Shown: positions 33,541 to 43,535, counted from the first letter of the stretch. The stretch is DNA of 64,000 bases from Prevotella sp. P5-92 (GCF_002251245.1 NZ_NPJG01000082.1:62001-126000); one strand, 5' to 3'. Notes: generated by a model not told the origin, from the letters alone. Numbers and translations: made by a program.

Positions 33541-36108
33541 TTATTCATTAGGAGTGATATTGTCTTCTGTATCTCCTTGGTTTTCAGATGCCATGGCCTC
33601 TGTGTCAGGGAGAGATTCCTCCTCTGGTGTCATGGCTTCGATATCTTCCTCAGACGTGTCAGATATGACCTTGCATACGCTTGCTATCACATCGTTCTTC
33701 TTAGTGAGGTTGATGAGACGCACGCCCTGAGTAGCGCGGCCCATGACACGCACGTCGGCCACCTTGAGTCGAATGAGTATGCCACTCTTGTTGATGATCA
33801 TGAGGTCGTTCTCGTCGGTTACCACCTTGATAGCCACCAGACGTCCAGTCTTCTCGGTGATGCTGAGAGTCTTCACACCCTTTGCGCTTCGCGATGTGGT
33901 GCGGTAGTCCTCGATGTCGCTGCGTTTTCCGTAGCCGTTTTCGCTTACAACCATGATGGTTTCTGTCTCTGGGTCGTTAACGCACACCATTCCTATCACT
34001 TCGTCGTCTCCTCCGTCGAGTTTCATTGCCCTTACACCGGTAGATACACGTCCCATGGCGCGTACCTGGCTTTCGTTGAAGCGTATGGCGCGTCCGTTGC
34101 GGTTGGCGAGGATGATCTCGTTGTTGCCGTTGGTCAGTCTTACTGCCACTACCTGGTCGCCTTCAAGTATGTTTATCGCGTTCACGCCGTTGGCACGTGG
34201 TCGGCTGTAAGCCTCAAGACAAGTCTTCTTGATAAGGCCATTCTTTGTGGCAAATACCACGTAGTGAGACTTCACGAATTCCTCATCGTCAAACTTCTTT
34301 ATTCTCAGCACGGCGTTGATGGCATCGTCGGCCTCGATATTGAGTATGTTCTGTATTGCTCGTCCCTTTGCATTCTTTGCGCCTTCTGGTATTTCGTAGC
34401 ATTTCAGCCAGAAGCAGCGACCCTTCTGTGTGAAGAAGAGCAGCGTATTGTGCATCGTGGCGGGATAGATATACTCTGTGAAGTCCTGGTCGCGTGATGT
34501 GGCTCCCTTGCTGCCCACTCCACCTCTGCTCTGCTGGTGGAACTCGGAAAGTGCCGTGCGCTTGACGTAGCCGAGATGGCTGATGGTGATGACCACGGGA
34601 TCGTCTGGATAGAAATCCTCGGCATTGAATTCCTCGCTCGAATACTTTATCTCTGTGCGGCGCTCGTCGCCGTATTTTGCCTTCACTTCCTGCAGTTCGT
34701 CTTTCATTACCTTCTTGCAGAGCTCAGGATCGTCGAGTATCTGCTGCAGGTAAGCGATGAGTTTCTGCAGTTCCTCATACTCGTTGTGGAGTTGATCCAT
34801 CTGCAGACCGGTGAGCTGACGCAGGCGCATATCCACGATGGCACGCGCCTGCACCTCGTCGAAGTCGAAACGCTTCATGAGGTTGTCGATGGCTTCTTGA
34901 GGAGTCTTTGATGCGCGTATGATGTGTACCACCTCGTCGATATTGTCGCAAGCCACGATGAGAGCCTGGAGGATGTGTGCACGGTCTTGTGCTTTCTTCA
35001 GGTCGAACTGTGTGCGGCGAATGGTCACGTCGTGGCGGTGCTCCACAAAGTGATGGATACATTCCTTAAGTGTTAGCAGCTTTGGGCGACCGTGTACCAG
35101 TGCGATGCAATTCACGGAGAATGAGCTCTGTAGAGCGGTCATCTTAAAGAGCTTGTTCAGCAGTACGTTGGCGTTAGCGTCTCGCTTCACATCTACCACG
35201 ATACGCATGCCCTGACGTCCTGACTCGTCGTTCACATTGCTTATACCCTCGATCTTCTTCTCATTGGCGAGGTCAGCTATATACTTTACGAGGTCGGCCT
35301 TGTTTACTCCGTAAGGAATCTCGGTGACTACTATCTTGTCGTGAGTGTCTCCGGGTTCTATCTCAGCCTTTGCGCGCATGACGATACGTCCGCGTCCTGT
35401 TTCGTATGCGTCTTTCACGCCCTGGATGCCATAGATATAAGCACCTGTAGGGAAGTCAGGAGCCTTGATATACTCCATCAGTCCGTCGGTGTCTATGTCG
35501 GGGTTGTCAATATACGCGCAGCAACCGTCGATTACCTCGCCGAGGTTATGAGTAGGTATGTTTGTTGCCATACCCACGGCAATACCGTTACCACCATTGA
35601 CGAGGAGGTTTGGCACCTTTGTAGGCATGACGGTGGGTTCCATGAGCGAGTCGTCGAAGTTGCTTGTCATATCGACCGTGTCTTTGTCGAGGTCGTCCAT
35701 GATATGTTCGCCCATCTTCGAGAGGCGGCACTCTGTGTAACGCATAGCAGCAGGCGAGTCGCCGTCAACGGAACCGAAGTTACCCTGTCCGTCAACGAGT
35801 GTGTATCTCATGTTCCATTCCTGTGCCATTCTGACGAGAGCTCCATATACAGAGCTGTCGCCGTGTGGGTGGTACTTACCGAGCACCTCACCGACGATAC
35901 GTGCACATTTCTTGTAAGGTTTGTCACTGGTGTTTCCAACGCCCATCATACCGTAGAGGATACGGCGGTGAACAGGCTTGAAACCATCGCGAACATCAGG
36001 GAGGGCACGAGCCACAATCACCGACATTGAATAGTCGATGTAAGATGACTTCATCTCCTCCTCGATGTTGATTTTAATGATTCTGTCTTGATCTAATGTC
36101 TGATCCAT
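33541..36108 (-). CDS. gyrA: DNA gyrase subunit A
   Basis: Gyrase introduces negative supercoils into DNA with ATP. The N-terminal breakage-reunion domain carries the catalytic Tyr at residue 124 (AAMRYTECR), after the quinolone-region sequence [17 protein letters not shown] (80-96). The C-terminal beta-pinwheel domain has the GyrA-box-like [12 protein letters not shown]. The protein has 855 residues and an acidic Glu/Asp-rich tail. At the position equivalent to E. coli Asp87 there is Gly (89), and the GyrA box is QSRGGVG rather than Q(R/K)RGG(R/K)G. The length, pinwheel and box favour GyrA over ParC. Confidence 0.94.
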   Translation of the reverse strand: MDQTLDQDRIIKINIEEEMKSSYIDYSMSVIVARALPDVRDGFKPVHRRILYGMMGVGNTSDKPYKKCARIVGEVLGKYHPHGDSSVYGALVRMAQEWNMRYTLVDGQGNFGSVDGDSPAAMRYTECRLSKMGEHIMDDLDKDTVDMTSNFDDSLMEPTVMPTKVPNLLVNGGNGIAVGMATNIPTHNLGEVIDGCCAYIDNPDIDTDGLMEYIKAPDFPTGAYIYGIQGVKDAYETGRGRIVMRAKAEIEPGDTHDKIVVTEIPYGVNKADLVKYIADLANEKKIEGISNVNDESGRQGMRIVVDVKRDANANVLLNKLFKMTALQSSFSVNCIALVHGRPKLLTLKECIHHFVEHRHDVTIRRTQFDLKKAQDRAHILQALIVACDNIDEVVHIIRASKTPQEAIDNLMKRFDFDEVQARAIVDMRLRQLTGLQMDQLHNEYEELQKLIAYLQQILDDPELCKKVMKDELQEVKAKYGDERRTEIKYSSEEFNAEDFYPDDPVVITISHLGYVKRTALSEFHQQSRGGVGSKGATSRDQDFTEYIYPATMHNTLLFFTQKGRCFWLKCYEIPEGAKNAKGRAIQNILNIEADDAINAVLRIKKFDDEEFVKSHYVVFATKNGLIKKTCLEAYSRPRANGVNAINILEGDQVVAVRLTNGNNEIILANRNGRAIRFNESQVRAMGRVSTGVRAMKLDGGDDEVIGMVCVNDPETETIMVVSENGYGKRSDIEDYRTTSRSAKGVKTLSITEKTGRLVAIKVVTDENDLMIINKSGILIRLKVADVRVMGRATQGVRLINLTKKNDVIASVCKVISDTSEEDIEAMTPEEESLPDTEAMASENQGDTEDNITPNE

Positions 36109-36224
36109 TCGTGTTTATTATGTTAACTTTTTAATTGTTGTCTTCTACTCGTCATATTTTGAGAAAAATGCCGTTTAAGGCCCTTTTTAGCCATTCTGAC
36201 GCATTTTGTTACTCTTAGAGCGTT

Positions 36225-36255
36225 CAAAATTACTACATTTTTCTGAGCAGACAAA
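36225..36255 (-). promoter_or_regulatory. gyrA promoter
   Basis: The minus strand reads TTTG (36255-36252), a 19-bp spacer, then TAATTTTG (36232-36225). The start near 36218 gives a 110-nt leader. The promoter lies right behind the thrC stop. Confidence 0.65.
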
Positions 36256-36270
36256 ACAATTAAGCATTTT

Positions 36271-37572
36271 TTAACGCTTTAGAAGGAAGTTCTTGAAGTC
36301 TTCAAACTCCTTTGACATTTCCACGCTTTGCTTAGTGCCTTTCATGAAGGCTGCAAGGCGCTCAGGTATTGCCACCTCTGCTCCGATGACGCTCTCGACT
36401 GTCTCCTTGAATTTTGCGGGATGAGCCGTCTCGCAGAACACTCCCGTCTCGCCTTCCTGCAGTTGTTCGGAGAGTGCGCGGTAGCCGCATGCGCCGTGTG
36501 GGTCGAGTGTGTATCCCGTAGTGTCGAAGCATGCCTTCATCGTCTCTCGTATCTGCTCGTCGCTATATGTGGCGCCGCTGATGAGCGAGGTGATGGCGTC
36601 ATGGTCGCCCTTATAGAGGTCGTAGATGCGGGCGAAGTTGCTTGGGTCGCCCACGTCCATGGCATTGGCAATGGTCTGTCGGCTTGCCTTTGGCTCGTAT
36701 TTGCCTGTCTGCAGATAGTTGTAGAAGATGTCGTTGGCGTTGTTGGCGGCGATGAAACGTTTCACGGGCAGTCCCATGCGGTGGCCAAAGAGTGCGGCGC
36801 AGATATTGCCGAAGTTTCCGCTTGGTACGCAAACCACCATCTCGTCAGCCTTGCCCATAGCCTTCAGACGGGCGTAGGCGTTGAAATAGTAGAAGGCCTG
36901 AGGCAGGAATCGGGCCACGTTGATAGAGTTGGCCGAAGTGAGCTTCATGTGCTTGTTCAGTTCGTCGTCCATGAATGCGCTTTTCACGAGAGCCTGGCAG
37001 TCGTCAAACACTCCGTCCACCTCTACGGCGGTGATGTTCTTTCCGAGTGTAGTGAACTGGCTCTCCTGTATCTTGCTCACCTTTCCTTTGGGATAGAGCA
37101 CATACACGTGGATGCCATCCACCCCGAGGAATCCGTTAGCTACTGCGCTGCCAGTGTCGCCGCTGGTGGCAACGAGCACGTTCACCTGCTCCTTGCCTTC
37201 CTGACGGATGAAGTATTGCAACAGTCGTGCCATGAATCGTGCGCCCACATCTTTGAATGCGAGTGTCGGTCCGTGGAAGAGTTCGAGGCTGTAGATATTC
37301 TCCTTCACCTCCACTACTGGGCAGTCGAACTGAAGGGTGTCGTAAACGATGTTCTTCAGGTCGTCTTCATTGACGTCTTCTCCGAAGAAAGCCTTTGCCA
37401 CGGTGAATGCGATCTCCTGGAACGTCAGCTTGTCGATATTGTCGAAAAACTCCTTTGGCAGAGGCTTTATGCTTTCGGGCATATAAAGGCCGCGGTCGCC
37501 CGCCAGTCCCTTTACTACCGCCTCGTGCAAGGTAGCCATGGGAGCCTTTTTGTTTGTACTGTAGTATTTCAT
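36271..37572 (-). CDS. thrC: Threonine synthase
   Basis: This 433-residue PLP enzyme turns O-phosphohomoserine into threonine. The PLP lysine is in GPTLAFKDVGARFMARLL (about 108-125) and the phosphate-binding Ser/Gly loop is VATSGDTGSAVANGF (about 145-159). It has the N-terminal extension of the bacterial class (YYSTNKKAPMATLHEAVVKG). It is the last gene of the thrA - apgM-like - thrC operon, 32 bp after the middle gene. Confidence 0.95.
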   Translation of the reverse strand: MKYYSTNKKAPMATLHEAVVKGLAGDRGLYMPESIKPLPKEFFDNIDKLTFQEIAFTVAKAFFGEDVNEDDLKNIVYDTLQFDCPVVEVKENIYSLELFHGPTLAFKDVGARFMARLLQYFIRQEGKEQVNVLVATSGDTGSAVANGFLGVDGIHVYVLYPKGKVSKIQESQFTTLGKNITAVEVDGVFDDCQALVKSAFMDDELNKHMKLTSANSINVARFLPQAFYYFNAYARLKAMGKADEMVVCVPSGNFGNICAALFGHRMGLPVKRFIAANNANDIFYNYLQTGKYEPKASRQTIANAMDVGDPSNFARIYDLYKGDHDAITSLISGATYSDEQIRETMKACFDTTGYTLDPHGACGYRALSEQLQEGETGVFCETAHPAKFKETVESVIGAEVAIPERLAAFMKGTKQSVEMSKEFEDFKNFLLKR

Positions 37573-37604
37573 TGTTGTCTTTTATCTAATAATATAAGGT
37601 ATCT

Positions 37605-38879
37605 TTAATCATTCATGAAGACTTTCATAAACTCGTCTTTTTGGAGCAGTCCGTAGGCTCCGCTGACGCAGCTCACCTCGTCGAACTCTTTCACTCCGTC
37701 GGCTTCGATGCCGGGATGATAGATGACAAAGGGCACTGGTTCCTTCACGTGTGTACGTGTCTCCACGGGTGTGGGATGATCGGGCAAGAGTGCTATAGCC
37801 ACTGGTTCGTCCCATGTCTTCACCTCATTATATATAGGTTCCACGATGCGCCTGTCGAGATATTCTATGGTGCGCAGTTTGAGGTCGAGGTCGCCGTCAT
37901 GTCCTGCCTCGTCGCTTGCTTCCACATGCAGGAAGACGAAGTCGTCGTTCTTCAGGGCTTCGATGGCTGCCTGTGCCTTTCCCTCGTAGTTGGTGTTGTA
38001 GAGTCCGGTAGCGCCATCTACCACGACGATCTTCAGTCCAGCATAATGTCCTATGCCTCTGATAAGATCCACGGCAGAGATGACGGCTCCTGTCTTCACC
38101 TCGGGATACATCTCGGCTATGGTCTGCATCGAGGGGCGATAGCCTGGGCTCCAAGGCCAGATAGAGTTTGCCATTGGCTTGCCTTCTGTCTTGCGCTTTT
38201 GGTTGATGGGGTGATTCTCAAGGAGCGACTGCGAGCGGAGGATGAGGTCGTTGATGAGGTCGGCAGTCTCTGCGGGAGAGAGTCGGGCGACACTCTGTTG
38301 GCATTTCTCGCATGTGTTCTCTGTAGAAGCGTGACCTGTCCCTGTGTTCTCAGGCTTTACCAATAATGGTTGCCATGGCTCGTCGGGATGATCGTGAGGA
38401 GGCGAACAGGTGATGTGCTTGTTGCCGCCTCGTATGACGAGTAGATGGCGATACTGTATGCCGGGGATGAACTGCACGCGGTCGTCGCCGAGTTGCTCGT
38501 TGAGATAGTTAATGAGCACGGTGCCGTCTTCTGTCGAGAGATGGCCTCCATGGTGATTAAGTATCTTCCCGTCGGCAAGAGTGATGATATTGCAGCGTAT
38601 GGCCATATCGTCGGGTCTCATCTCATATCCGATGCTGGCAGCCTCAAGCGGACCTCTACCCTCATATACCTTGTCGAGGTCGTAGCCCAGTATGGCGGTG
38701 TTTGCCACCTCGCTGCCTGGGCTGTATCCGTCGGGGACGGTGACGAGTCTGCCGCATCGCCCTTTCTTTGCCAACAGGTCCATATATGGTGTGTCGGCGT
38801 GTTGAAGAAGGGTCTTTCCTCCCAGTCGGTCAACGGCATGGTCGGCCATGCCGTCTCCAAGAATTATCAAGTGTTTCAT
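37605..38879 (-). CDS. ApgM-family protein, probable homoserine kinase
   Basis: The 424 residues belong to the alkaline-phosphatase superfamily of cofactor-independent phosphoglycerate mutases (archaeal ApgM type). It begins ILGDGMADHAVDRLGGKTLL, with the metal Asp, and has TAILGYD with the nucleophile region, plus the HVEASDEAGHDGD and ALLPDHPTP metal motifs. In this family some members found between thrA and thrC are proposed to replace the missing GHMP homoserine kinase. The position here, 9 bp after thrA and 32 bp before thrC, supports that. No ordinary thrB is in the window. Phosphoglycerate mutase activity remains possible. Confidence 0.85.
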   Translation of the reverse strand: MKHLIILGDGMADHAVDRLGGKTLLQHADTPYMDLLAKKGRCGRLVTVPDGYSPGSEVANTAILGYDLDKVYEGRGPLEAASIGYEMRPDDMAIRCNIITLADGKILNHHGGHLSTEDGTVLINYLNEQLGDDRVQFIPGIQYRHLLVIRGGNKHITCSPPHDHPDEPWQPLLVKPENTGTGHASTENTCEKCQQSVARLSPAETADLINDLILRSQSLLENHPINQKRKTEGKPMANSIWPWSPGYRPSMQTIAEMYPEVKTGAVISAVDLIRGIGHYAGLKIVVVDGATGLYNTNYEGKAQAAIEALKNDDFVFLHVEASDEAGHDGDLDLKLRTIEYLDRRIVEPIYNEVKTWDEPVAIALLPDHPTPVETRTHVKEPVPFVIYHPGIEADGVKEFDEVSCVSGAYGLLQKDEFMKVFMND

Positions 38880-38888
38880 TATTGTAGT

Positions 38889-41318
38889 TTAGTTGTTGGC
38901 TATCGACATGATGTTGGCAAAGACGCCGGCAGCTGTCACTCCTGCTCCTGCTCCGTAGCCCTGAATGAGCATTGGATATTCCTTGTAGCGTTCGGTAGTG
39001 AGCAGCACTATGTTGTTTGAGCCTTCGAGTCCGTAGAACGGATGGTGTTGACCGACGGCTTCGAGCGAGACACGTGTGGCACCGTGGTCCATCTTGGCCA
39101 CGAATCGCCATCGTTTGTTTTCCGCTTCGAGCACCTTGCGTTTTTCCTCGAAGTCAGCGTCGAGCGAAGGAAGGTTTTTCCAGAAGTCGTCGATGCTACC
39201 TTTAAAGAACTCGTCGGGCACGAAGAGATGTTTCTCTACGTCGTCTTGTTCCACTTTATATCCTGCCTCACGTGCGAGGATGACGAGCTTTCTCACCACG
39301 TCTTTTCCGCTGAGGTCAATGCGTGGGTCTGGTTCGCTATATCCTTGCTGCTTGGCTCTGCGTACTGTCTCGGAGAATGGCACGTCGGCTGCTATCTCGT
39401 TGAAGATAAAGTTGAGCGTTCCGCTGAGAACAGCCTCTATCTTAAGTATTTTGTCTCCTGAGTCGCGCAGGTCGTTGATGGTGCCGATGATGGGCAGTCC
39501 TGCACCGACGTTAGTCTCGAAGAGGAACTTCACGCCGCGTCTGAGTGCTGTTTCCTTCAGCTTGGCGTAGCTTGCATAGTCGCTTGAAGCAGCCACCTTG
39601 TTTGCTGCCACCACGTTGATATTGTGTTCGAGGAAGGTCTGGTAAAGTTCTGCCACCTCGCCGCTGGCGGTACAATCGACGAAGACGCTGTTGAAGATGT
39701 TCATGCCGATGACCTCGTCGCGCAGGTGGTTGATATTGCTTGGAGCCGACTTCTCCAGTTGTTCGCGGTAGTTGCCGAGGTCGATGCCTTCGCGTGAGAA
39801 GATGGCGTTATGACTGCTGGCGATGCCCACGACGTTGAGTTTCAGTCGTCGGGTGTGCATGAGTTCCTCATACTGTGAGTGTATCTGTGAGATAAGGTTT
39901 CCTCCCACTGTGCCTACACCGCAGATGAAGAGGTTGAGCACCTTGTATTCGCTGAGGAAGAAGGAGTCGTGCAGCACGTTGAGCGACTTGCGGAGGAATT
40001 TTGAATCAACGACAAACGAGATGTTTGTCTCCGATGCGCCCTGGGCACATGCAATGACCGAGATGCCGCTACGTCCGAGAGTGCCGAAGAGCTTTCCGGC
40101 AATACCAGGAGTGTGCTTCATGTTCTCTCCCACGATGGCTATGGTGGCGAGACCGCTTTCAGCGTGCATAGGATACATGGCTCCGGTCTCTATCTCCTTT
40201 GCGAACTCATAGTCGAGCACTCTCACTGCCTCGTCGGCATCCTCGTCGCGCACGCCGATAGAGGTAGAGTTCTCTGACGAAGCCTGCGACACCATGAATA
40301 CCGAGATGCCGTGGTCGGCGAGAGCGGTGAAGATACGGCGGTTGACGCCTATCACTCCCACCATCGACAGACCCGTCACGGTGATGAGCGTAGTGCCGTT
40401 GATGCTTGATATACCCTTGATAGGCTTGCGGTCGTTGTCGATCTTGTCTTTGATGATAGTGCCGGGGTCGTCGGGGTTGAACGTGTTCTTCACCTTGATA
40501 GGTATGTTCTTCACGCATACGGGATATATCGTAGGAGGATATATCACCTTGGCTCCGAAGTTACAGAGCTCCATGGCCTCGACGTAGCTCAGTTCGTTGA
40601 TGGTATAAGCTGAATGTATGACGCGTGGGTCGGCAGTCATAAATCCGTTGACGTCGGTCCATATCTCGAGCACCTCGGCGTCGAGAGCCGCCGCGATGAT
40701 AGAAGCGGTATAGTCGCTGCCGCCACGTCCGAGGTTTGTCACTTCGCCCGAGAACTTGTCGCTACTGATAAATCCCGGTACTACGGTTATCTGTGGCAGT
40801 TCGGCGAAAGCCTCTCTTACGAGTTGGTTGGTGAGGTCGCTGTCAAGAATATGTTTTCCGAACTTGTATTCTGTTTTGATAAATTCGCGCGAGTCTTTCC
40901 ATGCCGCATTGTTGATGAGTGTGGCAACGATATTGCTGCTCAGACGTTCGCCATAGCTGACGATGGCTGCGCTTGTCTTTGGGCTGAGGTCGCGAATGAG
41001 ATACACTCCGTAATAGATGGAACGGAGTTCTTCGAGGAGACTGTCAACGATGTTCAGGAGTCGTGTTCGCTCTGTGGTATTGGTGATAATGGTGTTGACC
41101 ATGTTGTGATGACGCGTTACGATGGCGTCAAACTCCGCCTTGTACGTCTCGTCTCCTTTAAGGGCGAGTTTTGACGTGGCGATCAACTTGTCTGTTATGC
41201 CTCCAAGGGCACTGACCACTACAATCACAGGCTGAGACTGTTTTTCAACGATGCTTTTCAGACTCAGGATGCTTTCTACGGAACCTACGGATGTTCCGCC
41301 GAATTTCAATACTTTCAT
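38889..41318 (-). CDS. thrA: Bifunctional aspartokinase/homoserine dehydrogenase
   Basis: The N-terminal aspartokinase half begins MKVLKFGGTSVGS and has a GRGGSDYTAS segment (about 215-225). Two ACT domains follow at about 310-450, through which threonine usually feeds back. The homoserine dehydrogenase half starts near residue 465 (LNLFICGVGTVGGNL, Rossmann motif) and continues with AANKVA, TNVGAGLPI and AAGVFANIM. The length of 809 is standard. It is the first gene of the threonine operon and has its promoter at 41395-41425. Confidence 0.96.
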   Translation of the reverse strand: MKVLKFGGTSVGSVESILSLKSIVEKQSQPVIVVVSALGGITDKLIATSKLALKGDETYKAEFDAIVTRHHNMVNTIITNTTERTRLLNIVDSLLEELRSIYYGVYLIRDLSPKTSAAIVSYGERLSSNIVATLINNAAWKDSREFIKTEYKFGKHILDSDLTNQLVREAFAELPQITVVPGFISSDKFSGEVTNLGRGGSDYTASIIAAALDAEVLEIWTDVNGFMTADPRVIHSAYTINELSYVEAMELCNFGAKVIYPPTIYPVCVKNIPIKVKNTFNPDDPGTIIKDKIDNDRKPIKGISSINGTTLITVTGLSMVGVIGVNRRIFTALADHGISVFMVSQASSENSTSIGVRDEDADEAVRVLDYEFAKEIETGAMYPMHAESGLATIAIVGENMKHTPGIAGKLFGTLGRSGISVIACAQGASETNISFVVDSKFLRKSLNVLHDSFFLSEYKVLNLFICGVGTVGGNLISQIHSQYEELMHTRRLKLNVVGIASSHNAIFSREGIDLGNYREQLEKSAPSNINHLRDEVIGMNIFNSVFVDCTASGEVAELYQTFLEHNINVVAANKVAASSDYASYAKLKETALRRGVKFLFETNVGAGLPIIGTINDLRDSGDKILKIEAVLSGTLNFIFNEIAADVPFSETVRRAKQQGYSEPDPRIDLSGKDVVRKLVILAREAGYKVEQDDVEKHLFVPDEFFKGSIDDFWKNLPSLDADFEEKRKVLEAENKRWRFVAKMDHGATRVSLEAVGQHHPFYGLEGSNNIVLLTTERYKEYPMLIQGYGAGAGVTAAGVFANIMSIANN

Positions 41319-41394
41319 AGTTTTTTTATTGTTATTTTTATTATTGTTGTCCCCTAAACAAGCGGGGGTAGAGTTTACTTTAGTAAATTAGGTG

Positions 41395-41425
41395 CAAAGG
41401 TAACAATAATTATCGTTTTTACAAA
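41395..41425 (-). promoter_or_regulatory. thrA operon promoter
   Basis: The minus strand reads TTTG (41425-41422), a 19-bp spacer, then TACCTTTG (41402-41395). The start near 41388 gives a 70-nt leader containing a TTTACT/AGTAAA palindrome and a short CCCC/GGGG hairpin. The leader has ACAACAATAATA but no start codon in front of it. Confidence 0.7.
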
Positions 41426-41500
41426 ATAAAACACCATTTTTTTATTTTCCCGAATGTTATTTGTCCAAATTGTCAGAGAATAGCTTAGTTTTAGGGCACG

Positions 41501-41539
41501 AAAAAGCCCCACCCTCGCTCACAAAAAGCAAAGGTGGGG
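41501..41539 (-). terminator. Terminator of the lipoprotein gene at 41579
   Basis: CCCCACC (41507-41513) and GGTGGGG (41533-41539) form the stem; on the minus strand it is followed by GC and TTTTT. It is 40 bp after the gene's stop and upstream of the thrA promoter. Confidence 0.8.
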
Positions 41540-41578
41540 ACAATCATTGTTCACATATCAATTAATCATCATTGTTTC

Positions 41579-43009
41579 TTAGTACCAAAGGTCATTGTTT
41601 TCTCGTACCCATTGGCTGAAGTTAGGATAAACTGTATCTATGGCTTTGCGCTCAGCACACCAAACGTATCTTGGCTGTACGCAAATCTTACTTGCAACTT
41701 TACCTTTCAGTGCCTCTAACTCAATCCATTGGCCATTCTTCTGAACCTTTACTGGAATCTCATTTACGTTTGTTGTGTTTTGTGCGTATTTAAATGTAAC
41801 AGGCGCCTTAGATACACCCGCACCGGTATTTACCATAGTAGTAGTGGATACACCGAAAAGTTCATGAACCTCACTGTAACCTACCTTCAGAGGCAACGTA
41901 CCACCTGCTGCCTGAAGGATAATGGTATGTACTCCATTGTTTGGATAGTTCATCTTAACGTCGAACACAACGTCGTTGAAGTCGAAGTCACTTGCTGCAT
42001 CTTCTACGCTCAAGTCCTCGGCGATGATACGATAGTCAGGTTTAGGAGTTGCCTCGCAAACACGTACAATCCAATCTGAATAGTAACCATCGGCTGCACC
42101 AGCAATATACCATCTTTCATCGCTTGTGTTTGGAATATGGAAAGCATCAGGGGTACCTTCAGGCACTTCTGTTACCATATATGTGTTTGTGTTCACCATA
42201 TGATAAACCCCGTTGTCAAAGTTTGCATCATAGTCGAAACCAACGAAGTACATGCCTGATACATCAGAGTTCTCACCATTAGCTGTAGTTGCAGATTCCC
42301 ATTGCATAATCACGTCGCCAGGAACGATAACGTAGTTTTTGTTATACTGGTTACCCTGCAGTGAGTTAGAGAAACCAAAGCAGTCGGTCATAGAATTTAT
42401 CATCAGCATAAGCTTATCAGTATGAAAAATCTTTATATTTTGATTAGAAGGATCGCGCAGGCTGCCATCCCAAATGTTTTCGTTTGGAGAACACTGACCA
42501 TTGTTGTAGTTGTTGATGTGTTGATTATCTGAACCTGCAGTCAGCTTATCCATCTTTTCGCTACCAATAAATTCATCACCATTAGCAGCTTTATATCTCT
42601 CTGTTGACTTTGAACCTTCTGTATTGGTACCTCCTTTATAAACGTCCTGTACCCAGAAGTTGGTGTAGTTGACAGGGGTGTTCTTAGGAGTCTTGTTATT
42701 TTGGAAATATCTTCTCACCTTGTCTTTCTGTGCATCGGTAAGAGGCTGAATAACAGTCCAAGTTTCTGCCCACATGTTAGCATTAGGATCAGCCCAACGA
42801 GTACCGATAGAAGCTACAGATTTTGTAGATGATTTACCAAATCCCCATGTTTGGTCTGGTGAAGGCTTTCCGAATTTCTGAATGAATTTTGCCTCATAGT
42901 CAGCTTTTACCAATTCCTCCTGAGTCATTGGTATTACTTCTTGGTTCGAACAGTTGGCGAAGACTGTGCTTATAGCTACAGCCGCCATTCCATATATTAG
43001 TTTTTTCAT
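41579..43009 (-). CDS. Large surface lipoprotein, DUF4842/LruC-like
   Basis: A lipoprotein signal (MKKLIYGMAAVAISTVFANC) anchors it. The following YEAKFIQKFGKPSPDQTWGFG motif recurs in many Bacteroidales surface lipoproteins. Most of the rest is beta-rich. A DFDFNDVVFDVKMNY acidic segment near residue 345 resembles the Ca-binding (L)DYNDLV motif of LruC/DUF4842 proteins. The total of 476 residues has no enzyme motif. It has its own promoter and terminator, so it is monocistronic. I am fairly sure of the fold class but not of the ligand. Confidence 0.78.
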   Translation of the reverse strand: MKKLIYGMAAVAISTVFANCSNQEVIPMTQEELVKADYEAKFIQKFGKPSPDQTWGFGKSSTKSVASIGTRWADPNANMWAETWTVIQPLTDAQKDKVRRYFQNNKTPKNTPVNYTNFWVQDVYKGGTNTEGSKSTERYKAANGDEFIGSEKMDKLTAGSDNQHINNYNNGQCSPNENIWDGSLRDPSNQNIKIFHTDKLMLMINSMTDCFGFSNSLQGNQYNKNYVIVPGDVIMQWESATTANGENSDVSGMYFVGFDYDANFDNGVYHMVNTNTYMVTEVPEGTPDAFHIPNTSDERWYIAGAADGYYSDWIVRVCEATPKPDYRIIAEDLSVEDAASDFDFNDVVFDVKMNYPNNGVHTIILQAAGGTLPLKVGYSEVHELFGVSTTTMVNTGAGVSKAPVTFKYAQNTTNVNEIPVKVQKNGQWIELEALKGKVASKICVQPRYVWCAERKAIDTVYPNFSQWVRENNDLWY

Positions 43010-43113
43010 TTTCTATTGAGTTTATAATTTTGTTCTATTGCAAATACGTTTTTGGATGTATTTGGTTGTTTACTCTCTGTTGGGAATGATATACAACATC
43101 CCCTTTACGGGTG

Positions 43114-43143
43114 CAAATATAGCAAAAAACCGTGAATGGACAA
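43114..43143 (-). promoter_or_regulatory. Promoter of the lipoprotein gene
   Basis: The minus strand reads TTG (43143-43141), a 19-bp spacer, then TATATTTG (43121-43114). The start near 43107 gives a 98-nt leader. Confidence 0.7.
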
Positions 43144-43349
43144 TAAAAACAACGCATTTTTTTTCTTAAAAAAGTCAAAATAGTATCACTTAAACGGCAT
43201 TGCTAGATAAAATAGTAATATACTACGGTCTGAGAAATGAATAATAAGGGTGAGATAAGCCTTCTGACCAAGGGAAATGAGAGGTTAAGGATAGAGACTG
43301 ATAGCGTTTAGTCAACCCTCTATTCACATGGCGTTTAAAACTACGTTTG

Positions 43350-43480
43350 ATACAACTGTACCACGGGCTGTGACACAGTTGTTCCAAGGCTATGGAACAG
43401 TCGTGTCGCTGCCTGTGGTACGACCGTGACACACGAGTGTTCACATGTCATGTGACGTGACAAGTGTTTTGTCGTGTAGT
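43350..43480. repeat. Self-complementary degenerate tandem repeat block
   Basis: Three nested perfect stems share a centre near 43390: GTACCAC/GTGGTAC (43358-43364, 43415-43421), GACAC/GTGTC (43372-43376, 43403-43407) and TGTTCCA/TGGAACA (43380-43386, 43393-43399). The same bases can be read as three roughly 23-24-bp tandem units of type CCAnGGCTnTGGnACAGTCG from about 43360 to 43430. The CACATG-T-CATGTG palindrome and more GTGACA words follow to about 43480. Confidence 0.8.
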
Positions 43481-43535
43481 TTAACTATTTATGTTGACTG
43501 CTTAGGCTTTAGTCAAAGTAATAGCCTAATGATAT

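Noticed and set aside
36109..36270. Cobalamin, SAM or other riboswitch in the larger leaders (gyrA, lipoprotein, thrA, metH)
   Set aside because: I looked for known aptamer cores and found none; the space in front of metH is only 34 bp.
41319..41394. Possible threonine-attenuation leader in front of thrA (ACAACAATAATA, Thr-Thr-Ile-Ile codons)
   Set aside because: No start codon precedes these codons in the predicted leader, and there is no terminator/antiterminator pair, so a translated leader peptide is not supported.
43223..43444. Open frame of 73 codons on the minus strand
   Set aside because: It lies on the repeat block, shows no family features or promoter, and its composition reflects the repeats.
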